Shown piece by piece: positions 34,515 to 46,268 of a stretch of DNA of 64,000 bases; the stretch's first letter is position 1; every line of letters begins with the position of its first letter. This stretch comes from Petaurus breviceps papuanus (Eukaryota; Chordata; Mammalia; Diprotodontia; Petauridae), in NCBI GenBank assembly GCA_028583685.1, contig JAMXIF010001164.1:7958303-8022302 (forward strand), read 5' to 3'. A program made the position numbers and the translations under genes. The notes beneath the pieces were generated by a model that had not been told where the DNA came from, did no database searches, and saw only the letters and a list, made by a program, of their open reading frames with translations.

Positions 34515-34768
34515 ACCAAGAACTTTTAAGCACCTACTATGTGTCAGGCACTGTGCTAAGTGCTTTACAAATGTTATCTTATTCAGTCCTTACAATTAAC
34601 CTGGGAGGTAGGTATATTGTGATCCGCATTTGCAAATGAGAAAACTGAGGCAGACAGCAATTAAGTGATTTGCCTGGGGTCCCAAAGCTAGTAAGCCTCT
34701 GAGGCTGGATTTCAACTCAGATATTCCTGACTCTAGGTCCAGTGCTCTGTCCACTCTGCCACCTGAAT
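34515..34768 (-). mobile_element. CORE-SINE with L2-like tail, full length
   Basis: Tail 'cctactatgtgtcaggcact', core 'gagaaaactgaggcagacag', head end 'tgtccactctgccacctg', in reverse orientation. Confidence 0.88.
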
Positions 34769-34827
34769 TGACCTACTTATCCACAGTCACACAGATAGAT
34801 ATCTGAGACAGTCACACAATACCCAAA

Positions 34828-34926
34828 TTATTTCTTTTTGGCTGCTTGCAATATTTTCTCCTTGACCTGAGAACTCTAGAATTTGACTACAATATTCCTA
34901 GAAGTTTTCCTTTGGGATCTCTTTCA

Positions 34927-34928
<2 letters not shown>
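34828..34928 (-). mobile_element. L1/HAL1 fragment
   Basis: 'ttggctgcttgcaatatttt' and 'gactacaatattcctagaag' are antisense sequence of the L1 ORF1/HAL1 region. Truncated by the (AT)n run. Confidence 0.6.

Positions 34929-34975
<47 letters not shown>
34929..34975. repeat. (AT)n microsatellite, 47 bp
   Basis: Pure AT repeat. Confidence 0.95.
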
Positions 34976-34977
<2 letters not shown>

Positions 34978-36020
34978 CATGACAGTAGCTACAACACTAA
35001 TCTTAGGTGCTGGCTCTAGAGAAAATGGAATGCTGTGAAAATGTGACTTATTATTAGTAACATAGTAGCATCCAAACTTACAATAGAACTTGATCCTTTG
35101 CTAGGCTCATGGGCCTTGGACAGTTCCTATCTCCTTTAGATTTTGACCCCACTACATTTGCAACATTTCACAGCCTGGGGATGGAAAAACAAATCCTGCA
35201 AAGATTATTGGCTTGGGTGACTGTTTCTGAATTATTACTCCAGCAAAATAAAAAAAAAGAAATGATTGAGGAAAGCAGGGGCCAATGTGGGGTCTACCCA
35301 CCTGAGTGCAGACTACCCTCCTAATAGAAACGACTGAGCCCCAGGCAAGTCAGCTGAGCCAGAATCTACATGAATGTTTTTATCTGCTCTTTTCTGTATA
35401 CAGTTTGTTGTGTGGGAATACTGCTGTGTTTACTGAAAGAGTGAATTGGGCTTTAAATAATCACTGAGCTGGTGCTGAGCAAATCTGCAGCAGGCTGCAT
35501 TTTCCAAAGCTCCTAATCTGATTTCATTTATTGGTTTCTATAAGCATCAAGTGCCTTCAAATGAACACAAGATCAAGTCATCATGAGAATGCCAATGGAT
35601 TCATTTGGCTGGTATTTAACTGATTGAATATCCAAGTTCTCTTTGATTTTGGGGGGAGAATCAACCTGGACAAAGATGGACTGATACAACCTCAAGTGGC
35701 TCATTTTTCAGACACTTTTCAGCACAGAATTACAAACATTTTAAATTTGATTCCAGTTTCATATGATGCATATTAATTCAAAAGAAAAACTATAACCCAC
35801 CCTGAACTCATCACTAACATAATATCCTAATAAGAAACCATATCCTAAATTTGTATTGGGTAGTGAGCAAAGTGACATGAATTCAGATGAGCACCAGAAC
35901 TCTTATGTCCTGAAAAATATCTGGAAATTCTGGGGACAAAGAGAAGAGTGAGGCAGCATAGGAGAGTGGAAATGGCATTGGATCTTGAGTCTGATGACTG
36001 GAATGTGAATTTCTGACTGT
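34976..36020. other. Repeat-poor stretch, candidate conserved non-coding element at 35360-35640
   Basis: No recognised repeat. 35360-35640 has balanced composition and many short homeobox-like AT cores, the usual texture of conserved enhancers. This is inference only. The short open frame at 35109-35324 has no recognisable product. Confidence 0.35.
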
Positions 36021-36025
36021 GTTCC

Positions 36026-36643
36026 TGTAATAGTAATGGGAATTTGAAGATCTTCCCTGCCCCTTGATAGGCTTAAGTGAATTTGAGGACCTTCCCTTAT
36101 TTGAAAATATACTCTGCCCCCTAAGAGGCTGAATGTGGTCACATAAAGCCTGTGATGAGAGGCTTGTTTTTCAGGAATGACCACATCTTGTTACTTTGTG
36201 ATTGGGCAGTGGGTCATGAGGATTGTGATATTCTCTGACCATGGAGAAGGCTATATATCCCTCTGAGGTGAGGTTTTGCTCTGGAGTTCACTTTGGGAAG
36301 AGTTGTGATTTGACCAAATGAGACTCTGGGTAGCCAATGAGCTTCCTGGCTTTGAAAACCCACATGTGGGTGCTTCTCTCTTTGGTAACTGAGTAGGTAT
36401 GGATGTAATGGTCCAACAGCTAGAAGCCCTGTCTGTTAGTTTGCTGAACTGTTTTGTTTGTTTGTTTGCTTGTAACTTGTTTGCATTCTCTGAAGTTCAG
36501 GGTTCTGATTTTTTCCCCTGAACTAGGTAAATGATATATGTTTGATCAGACTAAGATGGTTAACCTTTTTGAGTTGCTTTCCTTTAGAAAAGCAGATCAA
36601 AGAACCTATGCATCCTGGGTATGTGAGGATGCTTGCTGTTACA
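36026..36643 (+). mobile_element. Solo LTR of an endogenous retrovirus (fossil), copy 1
   Basis: Begins TGTAATAGTAATGGG and ends CTTGCTGTTACA, so it has TG...CA ends. It is flanked by gttcc (36021-36025) and gctcc (36644-36648), a 5 bp target duplication with one difference. A TATA-like ctatatatcc lies near 36250. About 618 bp and the same family as 45617-46268, roughly 80-85% alike by eye. No internal retroviral region is adjacent. A 5 bp duplication fits ERVL-like groups, but the family name is not known to me. Probably tens of millions of years old. Confidence 0.82.
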
Positions 36644-36649
36644 GCTCCC

Positions 36650-36755
36650 TATTCCCATATGACCCTGGGAAATCTGAGTCCTCAGTTAGCTTCTTTGAAG
36701 AATAAGAAAGTTAGACTAGGATGCTTTCCAGTTCCACATGCTGTAACTTAGCATT
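36650..36755 (+). mobile_element. MIR fragment
   Basis: 'tgaccctgggaaatctgagt' and 'ggatgctttccagttccaca'. Confidence 0.45.
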
Positions 36756-37004
36756 CAACATTGAATGATTTCAAGGGAGTAAATAACCTGCCAGGTAATT
36801 TCACAGTCCTTTTCCAAAGGCATAATATTTTTCCATACCATAAATGAATAGTATCCAAATACAGTGACTTGGATGCCTTGGATCAGGGCTAAGGAAGACT
36901 GTTACTCATGGACCATAAGTAAATTACTGTTTTTGCAATTATGCAAGGCTCCATTTGAAATATTTCCTTTCTTTTCCTCTGCAATGCTTCCCAGAATGGC
37001 TCAT

Positions 37005-37130
37005 CTATCCTAGGATATAGAGTAGGAAATAACTTTTGAGATTGTCTAGTTTAACTACCTTCATTTTTAAGATAAGGAAACTGAAACTCAGAGGTTGAGG
37101 AACTTTCCTGAAGGCAAACAAATCTTTCGA
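37005..37130 (-). mobile_element. MIR fragment
   Basis: 'tttttaagataaggaaactg' and 'cagaggttgaggaactttcc'. Confidence 0.65.
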
Positions 37131-37329
37131 CTGTCTGTAATACATTAGTGAGATATCATGAGTAAACATGGTCCTAAGTGTGAAGACACTCTGGCCCCTC
37201 CAGTATATCAATTTAGCTTCCCATCACCTAAATCTGATCGTGTTTTCCAGCACTAGCAGCCCCATTCACTCTGCAAGAGCCACTGTTTTCTTTGACTGGC
37301 CAGAAGGTTCAAAGTCCCTCCAGGGCATT

Positions 37330-38090
37330 CCTGTTGAAAAGACCAGAGCTGAATAGAAAATTTGACATTCATACACATGACTTAAGAAAAGTATAAAAAG
37401 GTAAACATGAAAGATAATTCATAAAGGACTCATTACGGTTAAACTGTTTACATTATTATATGGGAGATGACACATGTAACCCCTAAGATCTATATCATTA
37501 TAGAACAGTTAGAAGGAGTCTACATTGACAGAGGCCATGGGTGTGAGTAGATTATGTTGGAAAAAGATGAAGGAGTGAGGAAGAGGAATGCACTGGGAAA
37601 TGTTCTCACATAAAAGAGATTCTCACAGAAGACCTTTTACAGTGGAAAAGAAAATGGTGGTGGTGGTGGCAAGGCTTGAATCTCACTCTCATCAGAACTG
37701 GTTCAAAGATGAAAGAGTATATATGCATGCTTAGTTGGGTATAGAGATCTATCTTACCCAACAGGGAAATACAAGGGGAAAGGAAATAAGAGAAAGTGGG
37801 GTTAAGGGGAAAAGATGATAAAAGTAAGCAAGATTAAGGGAAACACTGGTTAGAAGTAAAACTGACTTTTGAGAAGGGACAAGAGAGAAAAATAAATAGA
37901 ATAAAATGGAATGGAGGGAAATAGACAGTAATCACAACTGTGAATGTGAATGGAATGAGCTCATCCATAAAAAAAGAAGTAGATAACAAAATGGATTAGA
38001 AACTAGAATCTAACAATGTCTTGTTTAAAAGAGACACACTTGAAACAGAAAAACACATATATAGAGTTAAAATAAAGAGCTAAAACAGAA
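37330..38090 (+). mobile_element. L1 LINE, ORF1 end to ORF2 start
   Basis: 'gaccagagctgaatagaaaa', 'gttaaactgtttacattatt', 'gaatgtgaatggaatgagct' and 'gtttaaaagagacacacttg'. The last part is the start of the ORF2 endonuclease (the L1 segment ending CLQETH). Partly collinear with the HAL1 at 43186. Confidence 0.75.
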
Positions 38091-38104
38091 TCAATTTTTT
38101 GTGT

Positions 38105-38285
38105 TTTATGCTTTATTTTTTAAGTAAAAATAATATCCTTTGATCTTCATTCAGATTCCGTCAGTTCTTTCTCTAGAGGCAGATAACATTTTTTATCATG
38201 TCCTTCAGAATTGTCTTAGATCATTGTATTGCTGAGAATAGCTGTCATTCACAGTTGAATTTAGTAAGTAGTTATTAATATTGAT
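38105..38285 (-). mobile_element. L1 3' UTR fragment
   Basis: 'ttatcatgtccttcagaatt' and 'attgtattgctgagaatagc' are antisense marsupial L1 3' UTR. Confidence 0.6.
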
Positions 38286-38289
38286 TAGT

Positions 38290-39390
38290 TAAAATAGGAA
38301 ATGGTCACACAGGATGGGCTTCTCTCACCATGTTCTCACAGAAAGGGTATCAATGCCCCATGTTTACTCCTGTTGCTTCAGCAGCCTGTGATCCAGAGTC
38401 TTTACCTGTTCTCTCTGATTTATGTCTCCCTTACTCCTTTTAACAGAATTTGTCTTTAAAAAGTTAATTTGAGAGTGTTTTTCTTTCTGCTTGTCCCAGG
38501 CACATTTGGTGAAGTTTTCTCTGGCATGAATAAAGAATTCCAGTTTATAGTTCTACACGGGACAGAATTGTGAGGTTGACAAAGCTTGTCTTTAGAAACT
38601 TTTCATCTTTCCTTTCCGTCCTTTCTTCCTTCACAATGCCACTCACACATCCTTTCTTTCTTTTCTGGCTATGAAATTTTACTCCTAGAAAAGGCAACGG
38701 TATGATCTTTCATAATAAGATATAAATAATTGATGAAGATTCTTAAAAAAAATTCTTAAAAAATTCAGAAATTTAGATTTTGAAATTTCCTTAGAAATCA
38801 ATTAATCCCACCCCCCTTTTTATTAATGAGGAAACTGAGATCAGAAAGTTTAAGAATTTTTGCCAGAAGTATTTGTTTTCAAATAGGAGACAAGGACTTT
38901 GCTACTAATAGTACTCCATCCTAAAACCCAATGAAATGAAAAATGTATTTGCAAACTCATGTATTTTATTGTCATCCTTTATAATATCTGTCTCCTTTAT
39001 GATGTTTTATTTTTTACCATTTATGCATTATCTCTGTTCTACTATTGCTTACTTATATGAGTCATCTCTAAATAAGAGATTCTTCACCGCCAGTCCCTAT
39101 GGTTCATGCTACTTGCAAAGAAGCATCTTAGGTTCAGTGGAAACAAACAGCAGGGAACAATAAAAATAGATATATTCATGGTATTGAAAGGTGCCCTCAA
39201 AGTGCATTTCTTTCTTTCCTTTAGTGTTGGGGAAGCTGTTCCTACAACAGATGGGAATGGAAATTGACTCATGTAATGGCTGTAAGGGAACAACCATTCT
39301 CCAACCATCTCTGGATTTCCAAGCAGTGGTTTCTCCTGTTGCAGATTTAAGGGTTGTTTCTGATGATATAAACCAGCTCCATGCAGTATA
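38290..39390. other. Mostly unassigned stretch
   Basis: Contains a reverse MIR fragment at 38780-38930 ('attaatgaggaaactgagat'). The rest shows no recognised repeat or gene. Several overlapping open frames (39084-39433) do not resemble proteins. Confidence 0.4.
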
Positions 39391-39394
39391 CTAC

Positions 39395-39495
39395 AAGTTC
39401 CATAAGGTTGATTTCTTGTCTGAACTTATCTAAAGTATATTCTCAGCACCTAGCCCAGTACTCTGCTTGGTTGGCATTTAATAAGTGTATATGTT
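39395..39495 (+). mobile_element. L2 3' tail
   Basis: 'attctcagcacctagcccag' and 'ttggcatttaataagtgtat'. Confidence 0.6.
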
Positions 39496-39499
39496 GGGT

Positions 39500-40085
39500 G
39501 GAATCAAATCATATGGAAAGGAACGGAGTAGTGTAGAGTGAAATCTAATTTTTATAACAACAAAAAAATTCTGGAAAATCTTTCTCTTGCAGGCTAAATT
39601 GATCTCTCTCAAATGCTTTATTCCTTTCAAAAGCATAAAACTGTTTTCCTTTCTGCAAATTGCCAAGAGTTTCTCTGGGGAGATTCTATGTTATGTGTAT
39701 AGTGATCATTCAGAACTGCATCCAACTCATTTTTTTTTTTTTATCCAGAAGGCACATAAACCCTGAGCCACTGGGTTGGCTGCAGCACAGGGATAGTTCA
39801 TAGGTATTTGCAGTAGCCTGGTTTCACAGCCTTAGAGCTGAGGCTGTTGAGTGTAGTTAGTTAACTGAGTACCACTGATTCTTTATTTGTTAGCTGGATT
39901 ATACTAGTCTGCCCCTCTGAAAAGACAAATCCAGACAGGATTGTGTTGCTGTCCCACCGCAAATGGTTCTGTCACATACACACCCACCCACATCCCAAAA
40001 CATCTGACCCTTCCTGTGTGAGTTCATTCATTTATGTGTATATACTTCTCTGTGAAAATTGTGTGTCCTTCTAATAGAATGTAGG
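39500..40085. other. Unassigned stretch
   Basis: No gene or repeat recognised. Contains a T11 run at 39732. Confidence 0.35.
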
Positions 40086-40089
40086 TTCC

Positions 40090-40435
40090 TTTAGCGTTTT
40101 TTACTGATGAGAAAATTGAGTTCTAGGAAGTGGGGTACCTTGTTCTAGGTCACAAAAGTGATAAGTAGCAGAGCTCAGTTTTGAGGTAACATTTTCTAAC
40201 TCTAAAGTCATTATATTTTCCACTATACATTATAGAATTTTAGAGCTGGAAGGGAGGTGATGGGTCATCTGATGGAACTCACCTATTTTATAGAGAAGGA
40301 AATTGATTCAGAAATGAGGAAAGAACTGCCCTGAGGTCATGCAATTAAAAAGCTGCAGAACCAGGATTAGAATCCAGGTCTTTTGAGTTCAAATTAAATG
40401 ACTTTAATTCCATTATGTCTTTATAGCACAGCTAT
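40090..40435 (-). mobile_element. Two adjacent MIR fragments
   Basis: 40095-40225 ('ctgatgagaaaattgagttc', 'gataagtagcagagctcagt') and 40228-40430 ('ttttagagctggaagggagg', 'gaaccaggattagaatccag'), both reverse. Confidence 0.7.
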
Positions 40436-40839
40436 ATACCAAGGAACCTAACAGCAAAAAAAAAAAAAAAGTTTCTTAGAGGTTATTCATAGAAACTTCC
40501 CACCCAATGGAAAAATCCCACCTAGCAGATGGTTATCCAACCTTGTAATTCTACTCTCTTAAATGTGACTTAGCACTCATCAAAGAATAAAGAAGACTTC
40601 ACCTCATTCTGAGCTCACTTTCTGTATTCTAACTCATGTGACCTCTATACAGAACAGTTCAAATCTCCCACCCACCCACCTTTGCTCTTCTGCTTCTGGA
40701 TTGGGTTACTGGAAAGTCACTTGCTGCTGCGACTGGGCAATTCACCTAAAACTAATTCTTCTAATGATTGTTCTGTCTAAAAACAGTTTATCTAGAGCCA
40801 ATTTCTCTAACACTCTATACCATATGCCAGTATTTGTAT

Positions 40840-40925
40840 CAATAAATCAATGTGTAAACACTTAGTAAATTCCTACTATGTGCCAGGTACTGTGTTAAGT
40901 ACTGGAAAATTGCATTGAAAAAAAA
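40840..40925 (-). mobile_element. L2 3' tail fragment
   Basis: 'attcctactatgtgccaggt' followed by 'actgtgttaagtactgg'. Confidence 0.6.
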
Positions 40926-40984
40926 CTTTGGAAAAAGTACTGGTTTTGGAGTCAGAGCTCCTTGGGTTCAAATTCTGACTCTGT

Positions 40985-41032
40985 AATTTAAAATTTAAAT
41001 ATACATACATACATACATATGTGTGTGTATGT
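40985..41032. repeat. (TACA)n/(TG)n microsatellite
   Basis: acatacatacatacat then gtgtgtgtat. Confidence 0.85.
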
Positions 41033-41440
41033 TAACAAGCATTTATAAAGTACCTATTGTGTGCCAAGCACTGGGTTAAGCTGTGGTGATACAAAGAAAG
41101 GCAAAAAAAAGTTTCTGTTTCAAGGAGTTCACAGTCTAATGGAGGAGACAATGTGAAAACAACTATTTACACACAAGATACAGACTAGATAATTTGGAGA
41201 CGACAGTAAAGGGATGGCACTAGCCTTAAGAAGGATTGGGAACGCCTTGATGGGAAAGTTGGGATCTTAGCTTGGACCTGAACAAAGTCAGGGAAACAAA
41301 AGATGAATATGAGAGTAAGAATTCCAGGCATGGGAGACAGCCAATAGAAATGCGTGGAGCACAGAGATGGAGGGTCATGTTAGAGGGATGGCAAAAAGGC
41401 CAGGGGAACCAAATGTTTGATCTTGGGGATGGCATTTAAT
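41032..41440 (-). mobile_element. L2-type LINE 3' part
   Basis: Collinear with 255-600 and 20415-20755: 'gcatttataaagtacctatt', 'tcacagtctaatggaggaga' and 'ccaggcatgggagacagcca'. Confidence 0.8.
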
Positions 41441-41529
41441 AGAGCCTTATTCTATCATCTTATATATCATCTGTCCCTCAGGTTCACCCATTTATTTAAT
41501 AAACATTTATTAATTTAGTTACCTCTCTG

Positions 41530-41930
41530 GGACTTATCATTTTCAGCCATATATGATCTGACCAGGGCAGAGTACAGGGGGACTATTACTTCCCTTGATG
41601 TGTATATTATACTTCTAATTAATGCACCTAAGGTCTCATTAGCTTCATTGACTGCCATATTACACCATTAATACATAATTGAGCTTGTGGTTCACTACAT
41701 TCCGTGGGTTCTTTCAACATACCATACTTAAATAGTTAGTTTTCATCATGTTAGCTTTGGTACACTATTCCAATTTGTTGAGGATTATTTTTAGGTCTGA
41801 TGTTCATAATTTGGAGTCTACAACTTTGTTTATTTTAAAAATATTTTGATAGCTATATTTCATCATAATTAGTTTCCTTCATAAGCCTGCATCTTTTATT
41901 TTAGGTACTCAAAAACATTATTCTGAGCAG
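41530..41930. mobile_element. Possible ancient LINE-associated repeat
   Basis: 'agagtacagggggactatta', 'ggtctcattagcttcattga' and 'attgagcttgtggttcacta' recall a widespread amniote repeat. I cannot name the family with confidence, and strand is uncertain. Confidence 0.4.
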
Positions 41931-41932
41931 GG

Positions 41933-41999
41933 GTCCCTAACTCCACTAGTCAATGCCAAAGGTGGTCCATGGCACAAAAAAGGTTAAGAACCCCTGGGC
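41933..41999. mobile_element. Short hAT-like MITE remnant
   Basis: Imperfect inverted ends: left 'caggggtccctaactcc', right 'aaggttaagaacccctg'. It contains 'ggtccatggcac'. Confidence 0.5.
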
Positions 42000-42045
42000 T
42001 AGATGGTCTCTAAGGTTCTTTCCAGATCTAAATCCTTTGAGGAAA
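42000..42045 (+). mobile_element. MIR/CR1 3' tail
   Basis: 'ctagatggtctctaaggttc' and 'tttccagatctaaatc'. Confidence 0.5.
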
Positions 42046-42049
42046 TACT

Positions 42050-43185
42050 CTGTGGAAGCAGGATCCTTAGCCTTCTGTCATCCTAATTAAATAGCTCTTG
42101 TGACAAACTCCTATGGAGGAATGTTGTAGCAACTGTCTATGAAATTCTTCAGCTCTCTCCTCATTAGTATTATGTCTCCGCATTAGCTATTTCACTTCCC
42201 TGTTCTCACCAACATCTTCCTTGTCTAAGTTTCTGATTCCCCAGACTATTTTCATCTCTGCCCCATGGCCTCCTCCTCTAACTGGTGAGTTCCTGTGTGT
42301 ATATTAACATATTTCTTAGTCATATATAATATATGGAGAGGGAGAGAGACAGAGAAAGAGAGACACAGAGAGAGAGAGACACAGAGAGAGAGACAGAGAG
42401 AGAGAAAATGAGAAGTGAGAGGGAAGAAGAATGAAATGTGAATTCATGGATGACTTTGCATTTATCTGTCAGGGTTATAATTTTGATCAATAATATAACC
42501 CATGATTATTTGACATTTCTCTGCTTATGCATCCTCTATTACTAATCCACAGTGATTTGTCTGGAGTGAGAAACCAAAATGCAAAATTCTTCTCCATGGT
42601 TGTTTTTACAATGCAAATAGATAAGTAGCATGAAAAAATCATTGGCATGATGAAGGATGCTCTAATTTTCAATGCAAACTAGGAGTTGTACGAGAAGCAG
42701 ATGTGGTTGTGAACTGACAGTGAGAGCACAATCACATAAGTGATGCTACTCACTTCCCATGAGAGAATGTAATCACATTCTCTATTCAGGAATCTTCAAT
42801 AAGTGATATCAAGACACCTGAGCATGCCATATTTCCCTTGTTCTGGAACTGGGGCTGGTAAGGCTAGGCTGTGGCCCATCAAACACACCCAAAGGGAAGG
42901 AGGTAATGTGAAGATTCCAAGTAAATGCTTATTAGATTCACTTTCCTAGGTTGTTACTGTGGCCTCTTGCTTTCTAAAGAGAAAGGGAATGTGGAAAATG
43001 ATTATGGCCTGAAATTAGCCCCATGGTCACAGACCTTCCTGTAGATTTAGGGCATCTGCACAGCCTCAGGAGGCAGAAGGCATTGTTAGGCATGTGCAAC
43101 TGATGTTTTTAGAGATGGTGTATTCCAGTGATGGATTCCAAGTTCTACTCTATCTGCATTTTAAAATGAAAGGACTGGGGTGGGG
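42050..43185. other. Unassigned stretch with a purine repeat
   Basis: 42332-42420 is a (GAGA)n/(GACA)n purine-rich microsatellite. The remainder shows no gene or clear repeat. Confidence 0.45.
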
Positions 43186-45616
43186 GTGGGGCATGGGGAA
43201 TGGAGCCAAGATGATGGAGTATAAACCGGACTTCCCCATGGTTCCGGCTTCCACCTCCTCGAATATGTGTAAAAAATGACTCTAAACAAACTTTAGAGCT
43301 ACAGGACACACAAAGTAACAGAGAGAAACAAATCTCCCACTGAAGGAAGCCTGGCAGGCTGTCAGGAAGGGTCCATCACAGCACACTGGGAGTGGAGTAC
43401 AATCCCAATTGAGTTGCAGTTTTAGCCCCAGAGTGGTCCCAACCAGCCCTGGCTGAAGTGGACTTCAGGACAGTGGATCACCAGCAGCTGTAGTGGTTTC
43501 CAGACTTCTCAATCCACAAATGCCAAAGACAAAGTAAAAGGTCAGTGTGGAACTTTGTTCAAATAGGGGCTGCTCCCCGAGGTTGAGAAGCTGAGGAGGT
43601 GTGATGGCTGTAGCTGTTGCCGTGTGGCAGCTTCCAGGGCTGCTGGCCTGCAGATTGTAGGGGGACCAAGCAACCATTCATAGGGTAATAGCTTTTGCTT
43701 TGACCTCCTTGGATACAGATCACAGAATTGGCTGGTGGTCCCGGGGTGTGTGACCAGTGAGCCAGAGCGTATGGGGGATGTAGAGAGGGCACCCATTTAA
43801 TATCTCCAGCAGCCACAAAAACTCCAGTGATTTGGGATATAGCTCTCTCCATTTTGAAAGCAGAGTTCTACTGTGGCAAAGAGCTCAAAAGTCAAGTAAT
43901 TGGCTGCCAATATGAGCAAGCAGAGGAAGCACAAACAGACCATAGAATCCTTTTTTGGGGAGAAAAAGGAGCAAGGCATGGAGTGGGAAGAAGACAGCAA
44001 AGTCAGAACTAATGCATCAAAAGCCTCCAAGAAAAATGTGAATTGGTTACAGGTCATGGAGGAGCTCAAGAAGGACTTTGAAAATCAAGTAAAAGTAGTA
44101 GAGGAAAAATTGGGAAGATAAATGAGAATGATACAAGAAAATCATGAAAAGTGAGTCAACAGACTGCTAAAGGAGACCCCCAAAATACTGAAGAAAATAA
44201 CACCTTAAAAATAGACTAACTCAAATGACAAAAGAGGCCCAAAAAGCCAATGAGGAGAATGCCTTAAAAAGCTGTATTTGCCAGATGGATAAGGAATTTC
44301 AAAAACTCACTGAAGAGAATAACTCCTTCAAAATTAGATTGGAGCAATTGGAGGCTAATGACTTTATGAGAAGTCAAGATACTATAAAACAGATCCAAAC
44401 AAATGGAAAAATAGAAGGCAATGTGAAATATCTCATTGGAAAAACCACCTACCTGGAAAATAGATCCAGGAGAAATAATTTAAAAATTATTGGTGTACCT
44501 GAAAGTCATGATCAGAAAAAGAGACTAGACATATTTCAAGAAATTATCAAGCAGAATTGCCCTGATATTCTAGAACCAGAGGGCAAAATAGAAATGGAAA
44601 GAATTCACTGATCACCTGTTGAAAAAGATCCCAAAAAGGAAACTCATAGGAATATTATAACCAAATTCCAGAGTTCTCAGGTCAAGAAGAAAATACTGTA
44701 AGCAGTCAGGAAGAAACAATTTGAGTATTGTTTGAGTATCTGTAATCAGGATTACAGAATACCTAGCAGCTTCTACATTAAAGGATCGAAGGGCTTGGAA
44801 TATGATATTCTGGAGATCAAAGGAGCTAGGACTAAAACCAAGAATCACCTAATCAGCAAAACTAAGTATAATGCTACAGGGAAAAATATGGTCATTCAAT
44901 AAAATAGAGGACTTTCAAGCATTCTTGATGAAAAAACATAAGCTGAACAGAAAATTTGAATTTCAAATACAAGAAGCAAAAGAAGCATGAGCTGGTAAAC
45001 AGGAAAAAGAAATCATAAGGAACTTATTAAAGTTGAACTATTTACATTCCTACATGGAAAAATGATAATTCTAACTCATAAGACTTTCTCAGTATGAGGA
45101 TAGCTGAAGGGAATGCATATGTACATATATATACATATATATGTATACATGGGAAGATGTATGTGTATATAAATATATATGTGAGTTTTGGGCTTTTGTA
45201 TGTTCATGTATACATAGACAGAGGGCTCAGGATGAGTTGACTATGAAGGGATGATATCTAAAAAATAAAATTAAGAGGTGAGAGAGGAATTTATTGGGAG
45301 AAGAAGAACAGGAGCTATAGATTAGGGTAAATTATCTCATATAAAAGAGGCAAGAGAAAACCATTACAATGGAGGGGAAGAGAAGGAAGGTGAAAGGGAA
45401 TGGGTCAACCTGATTCTCATTGAATTTGGCCTAAGGAGGGAATAACACACACTCAATTGGGTATCTTAACCTACAGGAAAATAGGGGTACAGTGGATAAG
45501 AGGAGGAGATAGAAGGGAGGGCAGATTGGGCAAGATGGTAGTTAGAAGCAAACATTTTTGAAAAAGGGATAGGGTCAAAGGAGAAAATAGAATAAGTGGA
45601 AGGTGGGATAGGATGG

Positions 45617-46268
45617 TGCTATGGGAATGGGAATTTAAGATCTTCCCTGCCCCTAAGCCCTTTGATAGGCTTAAGTGACTCTGAGAACCTTCCTTCATTT
45701 GAAAATATCCTCTACCCCCTCATAGGCTGAATGTGGTCACCTGGAGCTTGTGGTAGGAGGCTTGTTTTTCAGAATGTCACAACCCTCTTGACCCACTGCC
45801 CACACCTTGGTACTTTGTGATTGTGCAGTGGGTCAAGAGGGTTGTGACATTCTATGAGCCAGGAGAAGCCTATATATATCTTGATGTGAGATTTTGTTTT
45901 GGGGCTAACTTTGGGAAGAGTTGTGTGATTTGACCAGATGAAACTCTGGACAGCCGTTGAGCCCCCTGGCTTTGAAAACCCAGATGTTAGTACTTCCCTC
46001 TCTGGTAACTGTGACTAGGTATGGATGTAATGGTCAGACAGTTGGAAGCCTGTCTGCTGATGTTTCTCTGTATTTGTTGTCTTCTTGTAACTTGTTTGCA
46101 TTCTCTGAAGTTCAGGGTGCTGACCTTTCCCCCTTGAACTCGGTAAATGACATATGTTTGATTGAAGCAAGATTGTTAACCCATTTTGAGTTGCTTTCCT
46201 TTAGAAAAGCAGATCTAAGAACCTGTGTTGGAAGCCACCCTGAATATGCAAGGGTGCTTGCTGCTACA
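45617..46268 (+). mobile_element. Solo LTR of an endogenous retrovirus (fossil), copy 2, inside HAL1
   Basis: Begins TGCTATGGGAATGGG and ends CTTGCTGCTACA. It is flanked by a perfect 5 bp duplication gatgg (45612-45616 and 46269-46273). The HAL1 sequence is continuous once the LTR is set aside, so the LTR is the later arrival. About 652 bp, same family as 36026-36643. A TATA-like tatatatatc lies near 45870. No internal region is present. It contains a perfect 28 bp inverted repeat. Confidence 0.9.
45771..45853. repeat. Perfect 28 bp inverted repeat with 27 nt loop, inside LTR copy 2
   Basis: Left arm 45771-45798, right arm 45826-45853, 28 of 28 bases complementary (arms begin agaatgtcac... 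and end ...gtgacattct). In LTR copy 1 the left arm is essentially absent. Confidence 0.95.

Noticed and set aside
41455-41525. Possible tRNA or small RNA gene in SINE heads and neighbouring repeats
   Set aside because: The tRNA-like sequences seen in this window all belong to SINE heads; none folds as an isolated tRNA with intact A and B boxes as far as I can judge.
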